Counted from the stretch's first letter, positions 50,250 to 59,933 are shown. The stretch: DNA of 64,000 bases from Actinomadura rayongensis (GCF_009831215.1 NZ_WUTW01000001.1:1507423-1571422), one strand, 5' to 3'. Made by a program: numbers and translations. Notes: a model not told the origin generated them from the sequence alone.

Positions 50250-50909
50250 TCACCGCAGGAACAGGCCGTACTCGGCGACGTCCTCGGTGATCGCGGGCGG
50301 CAGCGCGACCACGGCCGCCATCTCCTCCGCCGACATGAACCCGCCCGTCTCCGCCCGCACCCGGACGATCCGCTCGGCCAGTTCGGCGGTCACGCCCGGC
50401 AGCAGCGTCAGCACCTCGGCCGGGGCGTGGTTGACGTCGATGAGCCCGCCGTCCTTGTACTGCCGGGGCAGGTCGGGCCGGCCGATGCGCAGCTCGCGCG
50501 CCAGCCGGGGGTCGGACGCCGCCAGCTCCCGCGCCTTGTCGCGCAGGATCCGCTGCCGTCGCACGCGCTCCACCACCGCGTCGTTGCCGACCCCGGCGAG
50601 GCCGTCGGGGTCGAACACCTGCCGCCGGATCAGGAACGCGTGCGCGCAGCCCACGATCGACAGCAGGAACGTGAACGGGCCGAGCAGCGTCCCCGTCAGG
50701 ACCATCAGCGCGAACACCGTCCCGTACACCGCCGTGGACACCAGCAGGTGCGCGGTGCGCCGCCACAGCAGCGCCGCCCCGAACGTGAACGGCGTCAGGA
50801 AGCCGAGCGACAGGAACGGCAGCGCCGCCCAGGTGACGCTGAGCGCCGCCCGCCCCTCCGACATGCTGTCGGACGGGACGCGCGGCTCGTAGGGCTCCGG
50901 AACGTTCAC
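50250..50909 (-). CDS. Membrane protein with C-terminal helix-hairpin-helix motif
   Basis: A 219-residue protein with three to four membrane helices (ALSVTWAALPFLSLGFLTPFTFGAALLW, LVSTAVYGTVFALMVLTGTLLG). A charged helical linker (RVRRQRILRDKARELAA) follows, then a ComEA/helix-hairpin-helix segment, LIDVNHAPAEVLTLLPGVTAELAERIVRVRAETGGF. The HhH normally contacts DNA backbone or mediates protein contact. GTG 50909 behind GGGAGAG. The LigD-like gene follows 22 bp downstream, which may hint at a shared DNA role. Confidence 0.8.
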   Translation of the reverse strand: MNVPEPYEPRVPSDSMSEGRAALSVTWAALPFLSLGFLTPFTFGAALLWRRTAHLLVSTAVYGTVFALMVLTGTLLGPFTFLLSIVGCAHAFLIRRQVFDPDGLAGVGNDAVVERVRRQRILRDKARELAASDPRLARELRIGRPDLPRQYKDGGLIDVNHAPAEVLTLLPGVTAELAERIVRVRAETGGFMSAEEMAAVVALPPAITEDVAEYGLFLR

Positions 50910-50964
50910 GATGCTCTCCCGGGCGGGACGGGGCGAATGTCCGACGGCGACGTTCCCCGGCCGG

Positions 50965-51822
50965 TCAGGGCAGCGTGAGGATCTCGTGTCCGTCGTCGGT
51001 CACGACCAGGGTGTGCTCGAACTGCGCGGTGCGGCGGCGGTCCTTGGTGACGACCGTCCAGCCGTCGTCCCACATGTCGTAGTCGAACGAGCCGAGCGTC
51101 AGCATGGGCTCGATCGTGAACGTCATGCCCGGCTCGATGATCTTCGTGGCGCGCGGGTCGTCGTAGTGCGGGACGACGAGCCCGGAGTGGAACGTGGTGC
51201 CGATGCCGTGGCCGGTGAAGTCGCGGACGACCCCGTACCCGAACCGCTTGGCGTACGACTCGATGACGCGGCCGATGACGTTCAGCGCCCGCCCCGGCCG
51301 GACGGCCCGGATCCCGCGCATCATCGCCTCGTGCGTGCGCTCCACCAGCAGCCGGGACTCCTCGTCCACGTCGCCGCACAGGAACGTGGCGTCGGTGTCG
51401 CCGTGGACGCCGTCGACGAACGCCGTGATGTCGACGTTGATGATGTCGCCGTCGCGCAGCACCGTGTCGTCGGGGATGCCGTGGCAGATGACCTCGTTGA
51501 TCGACGTGCACAGCGACTTGGGGTAGCCCCGGTAGCCCAGCGTCGACGGGTAGGCGTCGTGGGCGAGCAGGAACTCGTGGCCGATCGCGTCCAGCTCGTC
51601 GGTGGTGACGCCGGGCCGGACGTGCTTGCCGACCTCCTGGAGCGCCTGCGCGGCGATGCGGCCCGCGACGCGCATCCGCTCGATGGTCTCGGGGGTCTTG
51701 ACGTCCGGCTCACCGGTTCTGGGAGTCTTCTTCCCGACGTACTCCGGCCGCGGGATGTGCGCGGGCACCTTCCGCAGGGGGGAGACACGGCCGGGCCGGA
51801 GAAGGTGCGTCGTCATGGTCAT
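50965..51822 (-). CDS. map: Methionine aminopeptidase, type I with N-terminal extension
   Basis: A 285-residue cytosolic enzyme removing initiator Met. The metal ligands are visible in order: Asp in VDITAF, Asp in HGDTDATF, His in GHGIGTTFH, Glu in FTIEPML and Glu in QFEHTLV. An N-terminal extension (residues 1-40, [15 protein letters not shown]) with a PxxPxxPxY stretch resembles the Mycobacterium MetAP-1c/MapB type, where it contacts the ribosome. ATG 51822, or 51816. Confidence 0.96.
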   Translation of the reverse strand: MTMTTHLLRPGRVSPLRKVPAHIPRPEYVGKKTPRTGEPDVKTPETIERMRVAGRIAAQALQEVGKHVRPGVTTDELDAIGHEFLLAHDAYPSTLGYRGYPKSLCTSINEVICHGIPDDTVLRDGDIINVDITAFVDGVHGDTDATFLCGDVDEESRLLVERTHEAMMRGIRAVRPGRALNVIGRVIESYAKRFGYGVVRDFTGHGIGTTFHSGLVVPHYDDPRATKIIEPGMTFTIEPMLTLGSFDYDMWDDGWTVVTKDRRRTAQFEHTLVVTDDGHEILTLP

Positions 51823-51904
51823 GGAGTGTAGTCAGCATGGACCGGCGATGGACGGGGCACGAATGGCTGTGCCCGCGTGATCAACGGCGCGATCGGAGGA
51901 CCCA

Positions 51905-52093
51905 GTGAGCGAGCAGACCGGAGCCGACGACGGCGACTGGTGGTTCTGCCTGCGGCACATGAAGGTCGAGCACGGGCCCGGCTGCCCGGACAAGGACCGG
52001 ATGGGCCCCTACGGCACCGAGGCGGACGCCGCGGGCGCGCTGGAGCAGGCGCGCCGCCGCAACGAGTCGTGGAACGCGGCCGACGACGACTAG
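51905..52093 (+). CDS. Small conserved actinobacterial protein
   Basis: A 62-residue acidic protein: DWWFCLRHMKVEHGPGCPDKDRMGPYGTEADAAGALEQARRRNESWNAADDD. The WWFCLRH...GC pair of cysteines with histidines could bind a metal. The YGTEADAAGALEQARRRNExW helix recalls the small SPOR-like/ferredoxin-like fold. GTG 51905 is preceded by GGAGGA. I recognise it as a recurrent actinobacterial orphan of unknown function. Confidence 0.8.
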   Translation: MSEQTGADDGDWWFCLRHMKVEHGPGCPDKDRMGPYGTEADAAGALEQARRRNESWNAADDD

Positions 52094-52689
52094 TCGCCGA
52101 CCGTCGGCCCGCTGACGGTCTCCAGCAGCCGGGCGAGACGGTCGCGCAGGCCGGGCCGCCGCGCCGGGGCGGCCTCCCCGGCGGCGGCGCTGACGAGGTG
52201 CTGGGCGCCGTCGAAGGTCAGCATCGGCTGGTCGGACGGGACGGTCAGCGCCTCGTGCGCGAGCCCGCCGAGCTCCCGGTCGCCGTCGTCCAGGGCGAGG
52301 ATCGTGGCCCCGGTGCGGCGCGCGTCGTCCACCCGTTCCAGCAGCGGGACGGGCGCCTCCCCGGCGGCGACGACGAACAGCGTCTCGCCGCGTCGGGCCG
52401 CCTCCAGCCGCTCCAGCCCGACGCGCAGGTGCGCGGGCGCGTCCGGCGGCGGCGACCAGCGCACGAGCGTGGGGGACAGGCCCGGCAGGTCGTTCAGGCG
52501 GCTCTCGTCGTCCAGGTGGGCGGCCAGGTGCCAGGGTTCGCCGGCTGGGGTGCCGACCAGCAGCAGGCCGCCGGGCGTGCGGGCGCTGCCGCGCAGGGCC
52601 CGGCCGAACTCGCGGGCGCGGCCGAGCCAGCCGGTGGCCGCGAGCACTTCGCGCAACATCATGACCTGGTCGCCGTCCACGGACCCCAT
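52090..52689 (-). CDS. Conserved hypothetical protein
   Basis: A 199-residue protein, MGSVDGDQVMMLREVLAATGWLGRAREFGRALRG, followed by an alpha/beta sequence (GLLLVGTPAGEPWHLAAHLDDESRL, ETLFVVAAGEAPVPLLERV, ATILALDDGD) with a Rossmann-like look but no nucleotide motif. It is divergent from npdG. ATG 52689 is the best available start, without a clear ribosome-binding site. A frame continuing to 53454 in this phase is antisense to npdG and rejected. Overlaps the previous convergent gene by 4 bp. Confidence 0.7.
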   Translation of the reverse strand: MGSVDGDQVMMLREVLAATGWLGRAREFGRALRGSARTPGGLLLVGTPAGEPWHLAAHLDDESRLNDLPGLSPTLVRWSPPPDAPAHLRVGLERLEAARRGETLFVVAAGEAPVPLLERVDDARRTGATILALDDGDRELGGLAHEALTVPSDQPMLTFDGAQHLVSAAAGEAAPARRPGLRDRLARLLETVSGPTVGD

Positions 52690-52788
52690 GGTGCCGTACC
52701 GGAACGTCCCGCCACGGCGGTTTCGCGATACCCCGGGCGGCGGGGTCGCCTGTCCTGCGGGTGAGGAAGGTTTGGCAGACTCGGGATC

Positions 52789-53481
52789 ATGACTGAGCAG
52801 CGCAAGTCCCCCCACGACCTGCCGGACGTGAGCGGCCTGACGATCGGCATCCTCGGCGGCACCGGCGACCAGGGCAAGGGCCTCGCCCGCCGGTTCGCGC
52901 TCGCCGGGCACCGCGTGCTCATCGGCTCGCGCCGGGCCGAGCGGGCGCAGGAGGCGGCCGACGACCTCGGCGGCGACCTGCCGGTGCGCGGGGCCGAGAA
53001 CGCCGTCGCGGCCCGCGAGTCCGACGTCGTGATCATCGCCGTGCCGTGGGACGGCCACCGCGCGACGCTGGAGTCCGTGCGCGCCGAGCTGGCCGGGAAG
53101 ATCGTCGTGGACTGCGTGAACCCGCTCGGCTTCGAGAAGGGCAAGGGCATGTTCGCGCTGCCGGTCGAGGAGGGCAGCGCCGCGCAGCAGGCCGCCGCGC
53201 TGCTGCCCGACAGCCGGGTGGTCGCGGCGTTCCACCACGTCTCGGCCGTGCTGCTGCTGGACCCGGGCGTGGACGCGATGGACCTGGACGTCCTCGTCCT
53301 CGGCGACGACCGTGACGCAACAGACACGGTCCAGGCGCTCGCGGGCCGAATTCCGGGGATGCGGGGCGTCTACGGGGGCAGACTCCACAACGCGCACCAG
53401 GTGGAGGCGTTCACCGCCAACCTCATCTCCATCAACCGCCGCTACAAGGCGCACGCCGGACTGCGCGTGACGGACGTCTGA
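52789..53481 (+). CDS. npdG: NADPH-dependent F420 reductase
   Basis: A 230-residue F420H2:NADP+ oxidoreductase (Fno/NpdG). LTIGILGGTGDQGKGLARRFALAGHRVLIGSRRAERAQEAA is the NADP site with SRR reading the 2'-phosphate. VVIIAVPWDGH, VVDCVNPLGF and AFHHVSA line the F420 pocket. It links the NADPH and F420H2 pools, as expected in an actinobacterium making F420. Confidence 0.95.
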   Translation: MTEQRKSPHDLPDVSGLTIGILGGTGDQGKGLARRFALAGHRVLIGSRRAERAQEAADDLGGDLPVRGAENAVAARESDVVIIAVPWDGHRATLESVRAELAGKIVVDCVNPLGFEKGKGMFALPVEEGSAAQQAAALLPDSRVVAAFHHVSAVLLLDPGVDAMDLDVLVLGDDRDATDTVQALAGRIPGMRGVYGGRLHNAHQVEAFTANLISINRRYKAHAGLRVTDV

Positions 53482-53635
53482 TCCCGCGCCGACCGGACGC
53501 GAGCGTGGTTCACTGGTGTTTGCCGCGTTTGTCGCCTTTCATTCATGCGAAGGAAGGGGGAGTCCGTCCGTGTGTAACGGGGAAGTAACGGGAGCGCCAG
53601 CGGACTTCCACGCGTCAGAGTGGTGGTGTGGGGAA

Positions 53636-53654
53636 GGACGCGCCCTCCGCGTCC
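53636..53654. other. Hairpin in the leader region of the 53768 gene
   Basis: GGACGCG (53636-53642) pairs with CGCGTCC (53648-53654) around CCCTC. The surrounding 286-bp gap (53482-53767) also holds a short direct repeat GTAACGGG near 53573 and 53585. I see no gene there. Confidence 0.4.
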
Positions 53655-53767
53655 GGCGACGCCGCCCCGGTCGCGGATCCGGGGATCCCATCGGTGTTCC
53701 GCCGCCCACCGGCCGCCCTCGCGGCCTACGATCGACCGGTCGGACAGGGACAGGGGACAGGTGACCC

Positions 53768-54184
53768 ATGAGGCATAACCATTCGGCGGATCCGTGGAGC
53801 GCGTTCCTCGCGCCGCGGCGGCGCGGCGAAGGGCTCGCGTCGGGCGCCACCGGTGTCTCGCGGTCCGAACCGGGCGAACCGGGCGGTCCGCGCGGCGAGG
53901 GCGGCGAGTCCGACGCGTCGGGCGGGTCGCGCCCGAGACCGGAGGACCCCGACCCCGCACAATCCCGCCGCCGCGTCCTGGACCAGCTCGCGTCCGGCCA
54001 CGGCCCGCAGACCTTCGCCGAGATCTGCCGGGGCACCGGGCTGCGCCTGCTGGACGTCGCCGACGCGGTCGAGCGGCTGCGCGACGACGGCGTCGTGACC
54101 GTCGAGCACACGGGCGGCCACACGGGCGGCCCGGCCGCCGCGGACGAGGTCGTCCGGATGGTGCGGGGCCGCGCCGCGGGATGA
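53768..54184 (+). CDS. Small winged-helix-like protein with disordered N-terminus
   Basis: A 138-residue protein. Residues 1-70 are low-complexity (Gly/Glu/Pro/Ser/Arg). Residues 70-125 (SRRRVLDQLASGHGPQTFAEICRGTGLRLLDVADAVERLRDDGVVTVEH) look like a winged helix-turn-helix. It probably regulates the coupled membrane protein (ATGA overlap, 54181-54184) or acts with it. No named family recognised. Confidence 0.72.
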   Translation: MRHNHSADPWSAFLAPRRRGEGLASGATGVSRSEPGEPGGPRGEGGESDASGGSRPRPEDPDPAQSRRRVLDQLASGHGPQTFAEICRGTGLRLLDVADAVERLRDDGVVTVEHTGGHTGGPAAADEVVRMVRGRAAG

Positions 54185-54894
54185 CCGGCTATCTCGTCAC
54201 GATCTCGCTGAGCTGCCTGGTCGGCGTCGCCGAGCTGGTCAGCCGGTACCGGGACCGTCCCGTCGCGCTGCTGCGCGTCGTGAGCACCTGGGTCTACGTG
54301 CTGATCAACGGCGGCGCCGGGGCCGCGTCGCTGCTGCTCATGCGCACCTACGGCTGGAAGTTCGGCGTCCACTCGCCGTCGGTCGTCGGCGCCACGCAGG
54401 TGCTCGTCGCGAGCCTCGGCTCGATGATGGTGTTCCGCAGCGCGGTGTTCACCGTCCGGGTCGGGGACGAGGACGTCGCCGTCGGCCCGAGCACGCTGCT
54501 CACGTCGCTGCTGGCCGCCGCCGACCGGGGCGTGGACCGGATGCAGGCGAGCACGCGCGCCGAGGTCGCCGGGCAGATCATGCGCGGCGTCTCGTTCAAG
54601 CTGGCGCAGCTCGCGCTGCCGACGTACTGCCTCGGCCTGCTGCAGAACGTGTCCGCCGAGGACCAGCAGGCCCTGCGCACGGCCGTGGACGCCCTCGCGG
54701 GCAGCGACATGACCGACCGGCAGAAGGCGCTCAACCTCGGCCTGCTGCTGATGAACATCGCCGGGCCGGACGTGCTGCGCGCGGCCGTCCGGACCCTCGC
54801 CGACGAGATCAGGAAACCGCCCGAGGAACCGGAGGTCCCGGGGCCGCGGGACGGGGAGCGGCCCGCCGGCCAGCTCCCCGCGCCCGCGCCCTGA
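54181..54894 (+). CDS. Membrane protein coupled to winged-helix gene
   Basis: A 237-residue protein. Helix 1 is YLVTISLSCLVGVAELV, then SRYRDRPVALLRVVSTWVYVLINGGAGAASLLLM, and a third hydrophobic segment VGATQVLVASLGSMMVF. The cytosolic C-terminal half (RVGDEDVAVGPSTLLTSLLAAADRGVDRMQASTRAEVAGQIM...) is helical. SRYRDxP plus GPSxLLxxLLxxxDRxIDRxxA is a pattern I associate with a recurrent but uncharacterised bacterial membrane family. Convergent with panB (stops 1 bp apart). Confidence 0.75.
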   Translation: MTGYLVTISLSCLVGVAELVSRYRDRPVALLRVVSTWVYVLINGGAGAASLLLMRTYGWKFGVHSPSVVGATQVLVASLGSMMVFRSAVFTVRVGDEDVAVGPSTLLTSLLAAADRGVDRMQASTRAEVAGQIMRGVSFKLAQLALPTYCLGLLQNVSAEDQQALRTAVDALAGSDMTDRQKALNLGLLLMNIAGPDVLRAAVRTLADEIRKPPEEPEVPGPRDGERPAGQLPAPAP

Positions 54895-55743
54895 TCAGTG
54901 ATAGGCGTGCTCGGGGCCGGGGAACGTCCCGGCCACGACCTCGCGCGCGTACTCGGTGGCGGCGGCGGCGAGCACCGCGTCCACGTCGGCGAACTTCTTG
55001 ACGAACTTGGCCGTGTGCGGCGTCAGCCCGGCCATGTCCTGCCAGACGAGGACCTGCGCGTCGGTGCCCGCGCCCGCTCCGATCCCGATCGTCGGGATCG
55101 ACAGCGCGGCGGTGACCTCCCGCGCGACCTCCTCGGGCACGCACTCCAGGACGACCGAGAACGCGCCCGCCGCCTCCAGCGCCTTGGCGTCCGACAGCAG
55201 CTCGGCGGCGGACTCGCCGCGCCCCTGGACGCGGTAGCCGCCGAACACGTTGACCGACTGCGGGGTCAGGCCGACGTGCCCCATCACGGGGATCCCGGCC
55301 GCGACCATCGCCTCGGCCTGGGGGGCGACGCGCCGGCCGCCCTCCAGCTTGACGGCGTGCGCGCCGCCCTCCTTGAGGAACCGCGCGGCGTTGGTCAGCG
55401 CCGTCGGGACGTCCGCCTGGTAGGAGCCGAACGGGAGGTCCGCGACGACGAGCGCCCGCTTCGACCCGCGCACGACGGCGGCGGTGAGCGGGATCAGGTC
55501 GTCCACGGTGACCGGGATGGTGGAGTCGTAGCCGTAGACGACCATCGCGGCCGAGTCCCCGACGAGCAGGACGGGGATGCCCGCCGCGTCGAACACGCGG
55601 GCGGTCTGCGCGTCGTAGGCGGTGAGCATGGGCCACTTCTCGCCCCGCTGCTTGGCGAGGGCGATGTCGCGGACGGTGACGCGCCGTCCGCCCGTCCCGC
55701 CGTAGAGGGCGGACGGCTGGCCGGTGCCGGTTGCAGAAGACAT
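54895..55743 (-). CDS. panB: 3-methyl-2-oxobutanoate hydroxymethyltransferase
   Basis: A 282-residue decamer-forming enzyme that adds a hydroxymethyl group from methylene-THF to 2-oxoisovalerate, the first step to pantothenate. [69 protein letters not shown] and VVLECVP contain the Mg2+ and ketoacid sites (Asp in GDS, Asp in DLPFGSY, Glu in KLEGG). ATG 55743. The N-terminus has about 25 extra residues, usual in actinobacteria. Confidence 0.96.
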   Translation of the reverse strand: MSSATGTGQPSALYGGTGGRRVTVRDIALAKQRGEKWPMLTAYDAQTARVFDAAGIPVLLVGDSAAMVVYGYDSTIPVTVDDLIPLTAAVVRGSKRALVVADLPFGSYQADVPTALTNAARFLKEGGAHAVKLEGGRRVAPQAEAMVAAGIPVMGHVGLTPQSVNVFGGYRVQGRGESAAELLSDAKALEAAGAFSVVLECVPEEVAREVTAALSIPTIGIGAGAGTDAQVLVWQDMAGLTPHTAKFVKKFADVDAVLAAAATEYAREVVAGTFPGPEHAYH

Positions 55744-55978
55744 GAAGATACCTCCGGTCTTGAGGCGCCACGGTGGCGTACCCAGACCTGAACGATCGTG
55801 CCACTAACAGAACGATTCGGGTACCCCCGGCGATTCCAGGAAGGCAATCCGAGGGTTCACAAAAGCCCGTAAACGCGTGCTTCCAGGGCGGTAAGCGTGG
55901 TCTTCTCCCCTCCGCCCGCCAGATGCTCCATACTGACGCGGAGGACAGGTCCGACGACTGGCTGTGGGAGCGCGTCAG

Positions 55979-58102
55979 GTGAAATCCGTCATGGCCCCGC
56001 GCGGCGATGCGCCCACCGACGACTCGGCCTCGCGGACGCTCGTGCTGGGCGTCGACGGCGAGCGCCGGATCGTCCAGTGCGGCCCGAACGCCGAGCAGGT
56101 GGTGGGGCGCAGACCGGCGGAGCTGATCGGCCGCCCGGCGGCCGACCTGGTCGACGGGGACGCCAAGGACGACCTGGAGGCGCTGCTGGAGGGCATCGGC
56201 GCGCGCCAGGAGCGCACCGCCGTCCTGTCCGTGCGGCGCGGCGAGGCGGGCACGACCGACGCGGTCGTCACCGCGCAGCCGATGGTCGCCGAGGACGCGG
56301 GCGGCGCGCCGTCGGGGCTGCTGTTCGTCCGGGTGGCGCTGCCGCCGAGCGAGCGCTACCAGGACCCGGCCCGGATGCGCCGCGCGCTGATGGACGACCA
56401 GCTCACCCGGTTCGGCGCCTCGCTGGACCTGGACCAGAGCGCGCGCGGGCTCGTGGACGTCGTCGTCCCGCACTACTGCACCTACGCCGAGGTCCTGGTC
56501 CTGGAGAGCCTGGTCGCGGCCGACGAGGTCCACGCCGAGAGCGGCGCGGCCGTGCTGCGGCGCCTCGCGGTCACGTCCGACGACGGGAACGAGCTGTGGA
56601 CCGCGACATTCCCCGAGGGGGAGGTCCTGGTCTTTCCGGACGGCACGCCGTACCGGGAGGTGCTGGAGACCGCGCGGCCCGTCCACCTGCCCGTCCTGGA
56701 CGCCGACGCGGCCCGCGAGATCGCCGGACGCTGGCGCCGCGCGCCCGCCGAGGAGCTGCTGACCGGCGTGTCGATGGTCCTGCTGCCGCTCGTCGCGCGG
56801 GACACGCTGCTCGGCTTCATCGCCTGCTCGCGGATCCCGGGCTTCCGCCGGTTCGACGCCTACGACGTCGAGATCGGCATGGAGTTCGCCAACCGCGCCG
56901 CGATCGTCGTCGACAACGCGCGCCGGTTCAGCCGCGAGCGCGCCACCGCGCTCGCGCTCCAGCGCAGCCTGCTGCCGACCGGGCTGTCGGCGCCGTCGCC
57001 GGTCGAGGTCCGGCACCGCTACCTGCCGGGCAGCAAGCTGGTCGAGGTCGGCGGCGACTGGTACGAGTCGATCGCGCTGCCGGGCGCGCGGGTCGCGCTG
57101 ATCGTCGGGGACGTCGCGGGCCACGGCGTGAAGGCCGCCGTCACGATGGGACGGCTGCGCACCGCGCTGCACACGCTCGCGAACCTGGAGCTGCCCCCGG
57201 CCGACGCGCTGCACGTCATGCACGAGCTGATGATCGAGCTGGGCGAGCAGGAGCCGCACTTCGCGACCTGCCTGTACGCGGTGTACGACGCGACGTCGGG
57301 GACGCTGGAGATCGCCTCGGCGGGCCATCTGCCGCCGCTGCTGGTCGCGCCGGACGGCACCAACGAGTACCTGGCGATCCCGCCCGCGCCGCCGCTCGGC
57401 GTGGCGGGCGGCGCGACGATCGAGAGCCGCGAGTTCGCGGTCGAGGACGGCAGCGTCTTCGTCATCTACACCGACGGCCTGGTCGAGAACCGGGGCCGCG
57501 ACATCGACGACGGCCTGGCCCGGCTGCGCGGAATCTTCGGCGCCGACACCGCGACGCGGCCGATGGAGGAGATGGCCAAGGCGATCCTCGCGGGCGTCTA
57601 CGCCGACCAGCACCGCGACGACATCGCCGTGCTGATCTCGCGGCTGCGGCGGCTGCCCGAGGACCGGTTCGCGTCGTGGGTGGTGCCCTCCGAGCCCGCC
57701 GCCGTGCGCCGGGCGCGCGGGTTCGTCCGGACGCAGCTCGACGCGTGGGGCCTGTCGGACCTCGTCTACAGCACCGAGCTGCTGGCCACCGAGCTGATCA
57801 CGAACGCGATGCGGTACGCCAAGGACGCCAAGGGCCCGATCGAGCTGCGGCTGCTCTACGAGCGGTCGCTCGTCTGCGAGGTCCTGGACGGGTCGGCGGC
57901 GCTGCCCCGGCTCCGGCACGCCGACGACGACGAGGAGGGCGGGCGCGGCCTGCTCGTGGTGAGCCAGCTCGCCGACCGGTGGGGCACGCGCCGGACGGCG
58001 GCGGGCAAGGTCGTGTGGTGCGAGCAGGTGGTGCCGGGGCAGGACGAGAAGGCCGACGAGCCCGTCCCGTCCTGGCCCGGCGAGAACCACCACCGCGAGT
58101 AG
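55979..58102 (+). CDS. SpoIIE-type PP2C phosphatase with PAS, GAF and anti-sigma kinase-like domain
   Basis: A ~707-residue signalling protein: PAS-like domain (20-110), GAF (about 130-310), SpoIIE phosphatase (about 330-550: LVEVGGDWYESIAL, GDVAGHGVKAAVTMG, ASAGHLPPLLV, YTDGLVENRG, DDIAVLI), and a C-terminal HATPase (ELLATELITNAMRYA, GRGLLVVSQLADRWG) of RsbW/SpoIIAB type. It would dephosphorylate anti-anti-sigma factors and possibly phosphorylate or bind sigma-pathway partners. GTG 55979 has GGGAG eight bases upstream; GTG 55964 and ATG 55991 are alternatives. No sigma gene is adjacent; the 235-bp gap before it shows nothing else. Confidence 0.92.
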   Translation: MKSVMAPRGDAPTDDSASRTLVLGVDGERRIVQCGPNAEQVVGRRPAELIGRPAADLVDGDAKDDLEALLEGIGARQERTAVLSVRRGEAGTTDAVVTAQPMVAEDAGGAPSGLLFVRVALPPSERYQDPARMRRALMDDQLTRFGASLDLDQSARGLVDVVVPHYCTYAEVLVLESLVAADEVHAESGAAVLRRLAVTSDDGNELWTATFPEGEVLVFPDGTPYREVLETARPVHLPVLDADAAREIAGRWRRAPAEELLTGVSMVLLPLVARDTLLGFIACSRIPGFRRFDAYDVEIGMEFANRAAIVVDNARRFSRERATALALQRSLLPTGLSAPSPVEVRHRYLPGSKLVEVGGDWYESIALPGARVALIVGDVAGHGVKAAVTMGRLRTALHTLANLELPPADALHVMHELMIELGEQEPHFATCLYAVYDATSGTLEIASAGHLPPLLVAPDGTNEYLAIPPAPPLGVAGGATIESREFAVEDGSVFVIYTDGLVENRGRDIDDGLARLRGIFGADTATRPMEEMAKAILAGVYADQHRDDIAVLISRLRRLPEDRFASWVVPSEPAAVRRARGFVRTQLDAWGLSDLVYSTELLATELITNAMRYAKDAKGPIELRLLYERSLVCEVLDGSAALPRLRHADDDEEGGRGLLVVSQLADRWGTRRTAAGKVVWCEQVVPGQDEKADEPVPSWPGENHHRE

Positions 58103-58109
58103 CGGCGGG

Positions 58110-59900
58110 TCACTGCGCGGACGGCTCCCGCCACCGGTTGGTGATGGGGAGCCGCCGGTCGCGGCCGAAGTTCTTCGGGGTGATCTTCGGCCCCGGCGGG
58201 TACTGGCGGCGCTTGTACTCGGCGAGGTCCACCAGCCGGATGATCCTGTCGACGAGGTCCGGGTCGTGCCCGGCGTCGATGAGCGCGTCGTGGCCGAGGT
58301 CGCGTTCGACGTAGTCCACGAGCAGCGGGTCCAGCTCGTCGTAGGGCGGCAGGCTGTCGACGTCGCGCTGGCCGGGCCGCAGCTCCGCCGACGGCTCCTT
58401 GACGATGATCTCGTCCGGGATCGGCTCGACCGGGAACGGGTGCAGGAACGGCACGTCCGTCCCGACGGCCGTGTTCCGCCACCGCGCGAGCGCCCACACG
58501 TTCGTCTTGACGAGGTCCTTGATCGGCGCGAAGCCGCCCGCCGAGTCGCCGTAGAGGGTGGAGTAGCCGGTCGCCAGCTCGCTCTTGTTGCCGCCGGTGA
58601 GGACGAGGTGGCCGTGCTCGTTGGACAGGCCCATCCAGACGTTCGCGCGGATGCGGGCCTGGAGGTTCTCGGCGGCGAGGCCGTGCAGGTCGAGCTGCGC
58701 CTCGAACGCCGCGACCATGTCGGCGATCGCGACCGTCCGGGCGTTGAGGCCCTGCCGCTTGACCAGTTCCTCGGCGTCGCTCACCGAGTGCGAGGTGGAG
58801 TACCGGCTCGGCAGCAGGACGACGTGGACGTTCTCCGGCCCGATCGCGTCGGCGGCGATCGTCGCGACCAGCGCCGAGTCGATCCCGCCGGACAGGCCGA
58901 GGATCACCGAGCGGAAGCCGTTCTTGCGGACGTAGTCGCGGGTGCCGGTCACGAGCGCGCCGTACATCTCGGCGAGGTCGTCCAGCGGCTCGAAGACCTC
59001 GGCCGGCTCGGGGCCCGCGGCGCCGGGCGCGGCGGCGTCCAGCGCGTACCGGTCGATGGTGATCGTCGTGCCGTCGCTGTCGTCGTGGGCGCTCGCGGTC
59101 GTGTCGCCGGACGCGGCGGGCAGGTCCAGGTCGGTGACGAGCAGGTGCTCGACGAACTGGGGCGCGCGGGCGAGCAGCGCGCCGTCCGGGCCGACGACGA
59201 CCGAGTCGCCGTCGAAGACCAGCTCGTCCTGGGCGCCGACCGCGTTGACGTAGGCGAGCGCGCAGCCCGCCTCGCGCGCCCGCGTCGCGCACAGGTCGAG
59301 CCGGACGTCGTCCTTGTTCCGCTCGTAGGGCGAGGCGTTGAGGGCCAGCAGCAGGCCCGCGCGGGCGGCCCCGGCGGCGCTCGCCGGGCCGCCGTCCTGC
59401 CACAGGTCCTCGCAGACGATCGTGGCGACGTCCACGCCGTGCAGCCGCACGACCGGCAGGCGGTCGCCGGGGACGAAGATGCGGTACTCGTCGAACACGC
59501 CGTAGTTCGGCAGGTGGTGCTTGGCGGACCGCACCGCGACCTCGCCCCGGTGCAGCCACGCGGCGGCGTTGAGCGGGGCCCCGGCGGGCTGGCCGAGGCG
59601 TCCGCCGGTGGCGTCGGCGCGGCGGTCCAGGTAGCCGGTGACGACCGGGAGGTCGCCGAGCCCTTCGTCGGCGAGCCGCCGCGCGACCCGCTCCAGCGCC
59701 CGCCGGGACGCCGTGACGAACGACCCGCGCAGCGCCAGGTCCTCGACGGGGTAGCCGGTGAGCATCATCTCGGGGAACAGGACGAGGTGGGCGCCGCGGT
59801 CGGCGGCGCGCTTCGCCCATTCCACGATGAGGCGGGCGTTGCCGTCGAGGTCGCCGACGGTCGGGTTCACCTGCGCGAGCGCGATCCTGAGCTGAGGCAC
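58110..59900 (-). CDS. nadE: Glutamine-dependent NAD+ synthetase
   Basis: A 596-residue two-domain enzyme. Glutaminase/nitrilase part: catalytic Glu in VLFPEMMLTGYP, Lys in SAKHHLPNYGVFDE and Cys in TIVCEDLWQDGG. Synthetase part: LGLSGGIDSALVATIAADAIG (PPi loop), LTGGNKSELATGYSTLYGDSAGGFAPIKD, and YPPGPKITPKNFGRDRRLPITN. It makes NAD+ from NaAD, ATP and glutamine. GTG start at 59900. Confidence 0.97.
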   Translation of the reverse strand: MPQLRIALAQVNPTVGDLDGNARLIVEWAKRAADRGAHLVLFPEMMLTGYPVEDLALRGSFVTASRRALERVARRLADEGLGDLPVVTGYLDRRADATGGRLGQPAGAPLNAAAWLHRGEVAVRSAKHHLPNYGVFDEYRIFVPGDRLPVVRLHGVDVATIVCEDLWQDGGPASAAGAARAGLLLALNASPYERNKDDVRLDLCATRAREAGCALAYVNAVGAQDELVFDGDSVVVGPDGALLARAPQFVEHLLVTDLDLPAASGDTTASAHDDSDGTTITIDRYALDAAAPGAAGPEPAEVFEPLDDLAEMYGALVTGTRDYVRKNGFRSVILGLSGGIDSALVATIAADAIGPENVHVVLLPSRYSTSHSVSDAEELVKRQGLNARTVAIADMVAAFEAQLDLHGLAAENLQARIRANVWMGLSNEHGHLVLTGGNKSELATGYSTLYGDSAGGFAPIKDLVKTNVWALARWRNTAVGTDVPFLHPFPVEPIPDEIIVKEPSAELRPGQRDVDSLPPYDELDPLLVDYVERDLGHDALIDAGHDPDLVDRIIRLVDLAEYKRRQYPPGPKITPKNFGRDRRLPITNRWREPSAQ

Positions 59901-59933
59901 ACGATCAGCCTAGATCACCGGCCCCCGGTATCG

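Noticed and set aside
52690..53454. N-terminal extension of the 199-residue hypothetical protein across npdG
   Set aside because: It is antisense to the whole of npdG and has no support; ATG 52689 is kept.
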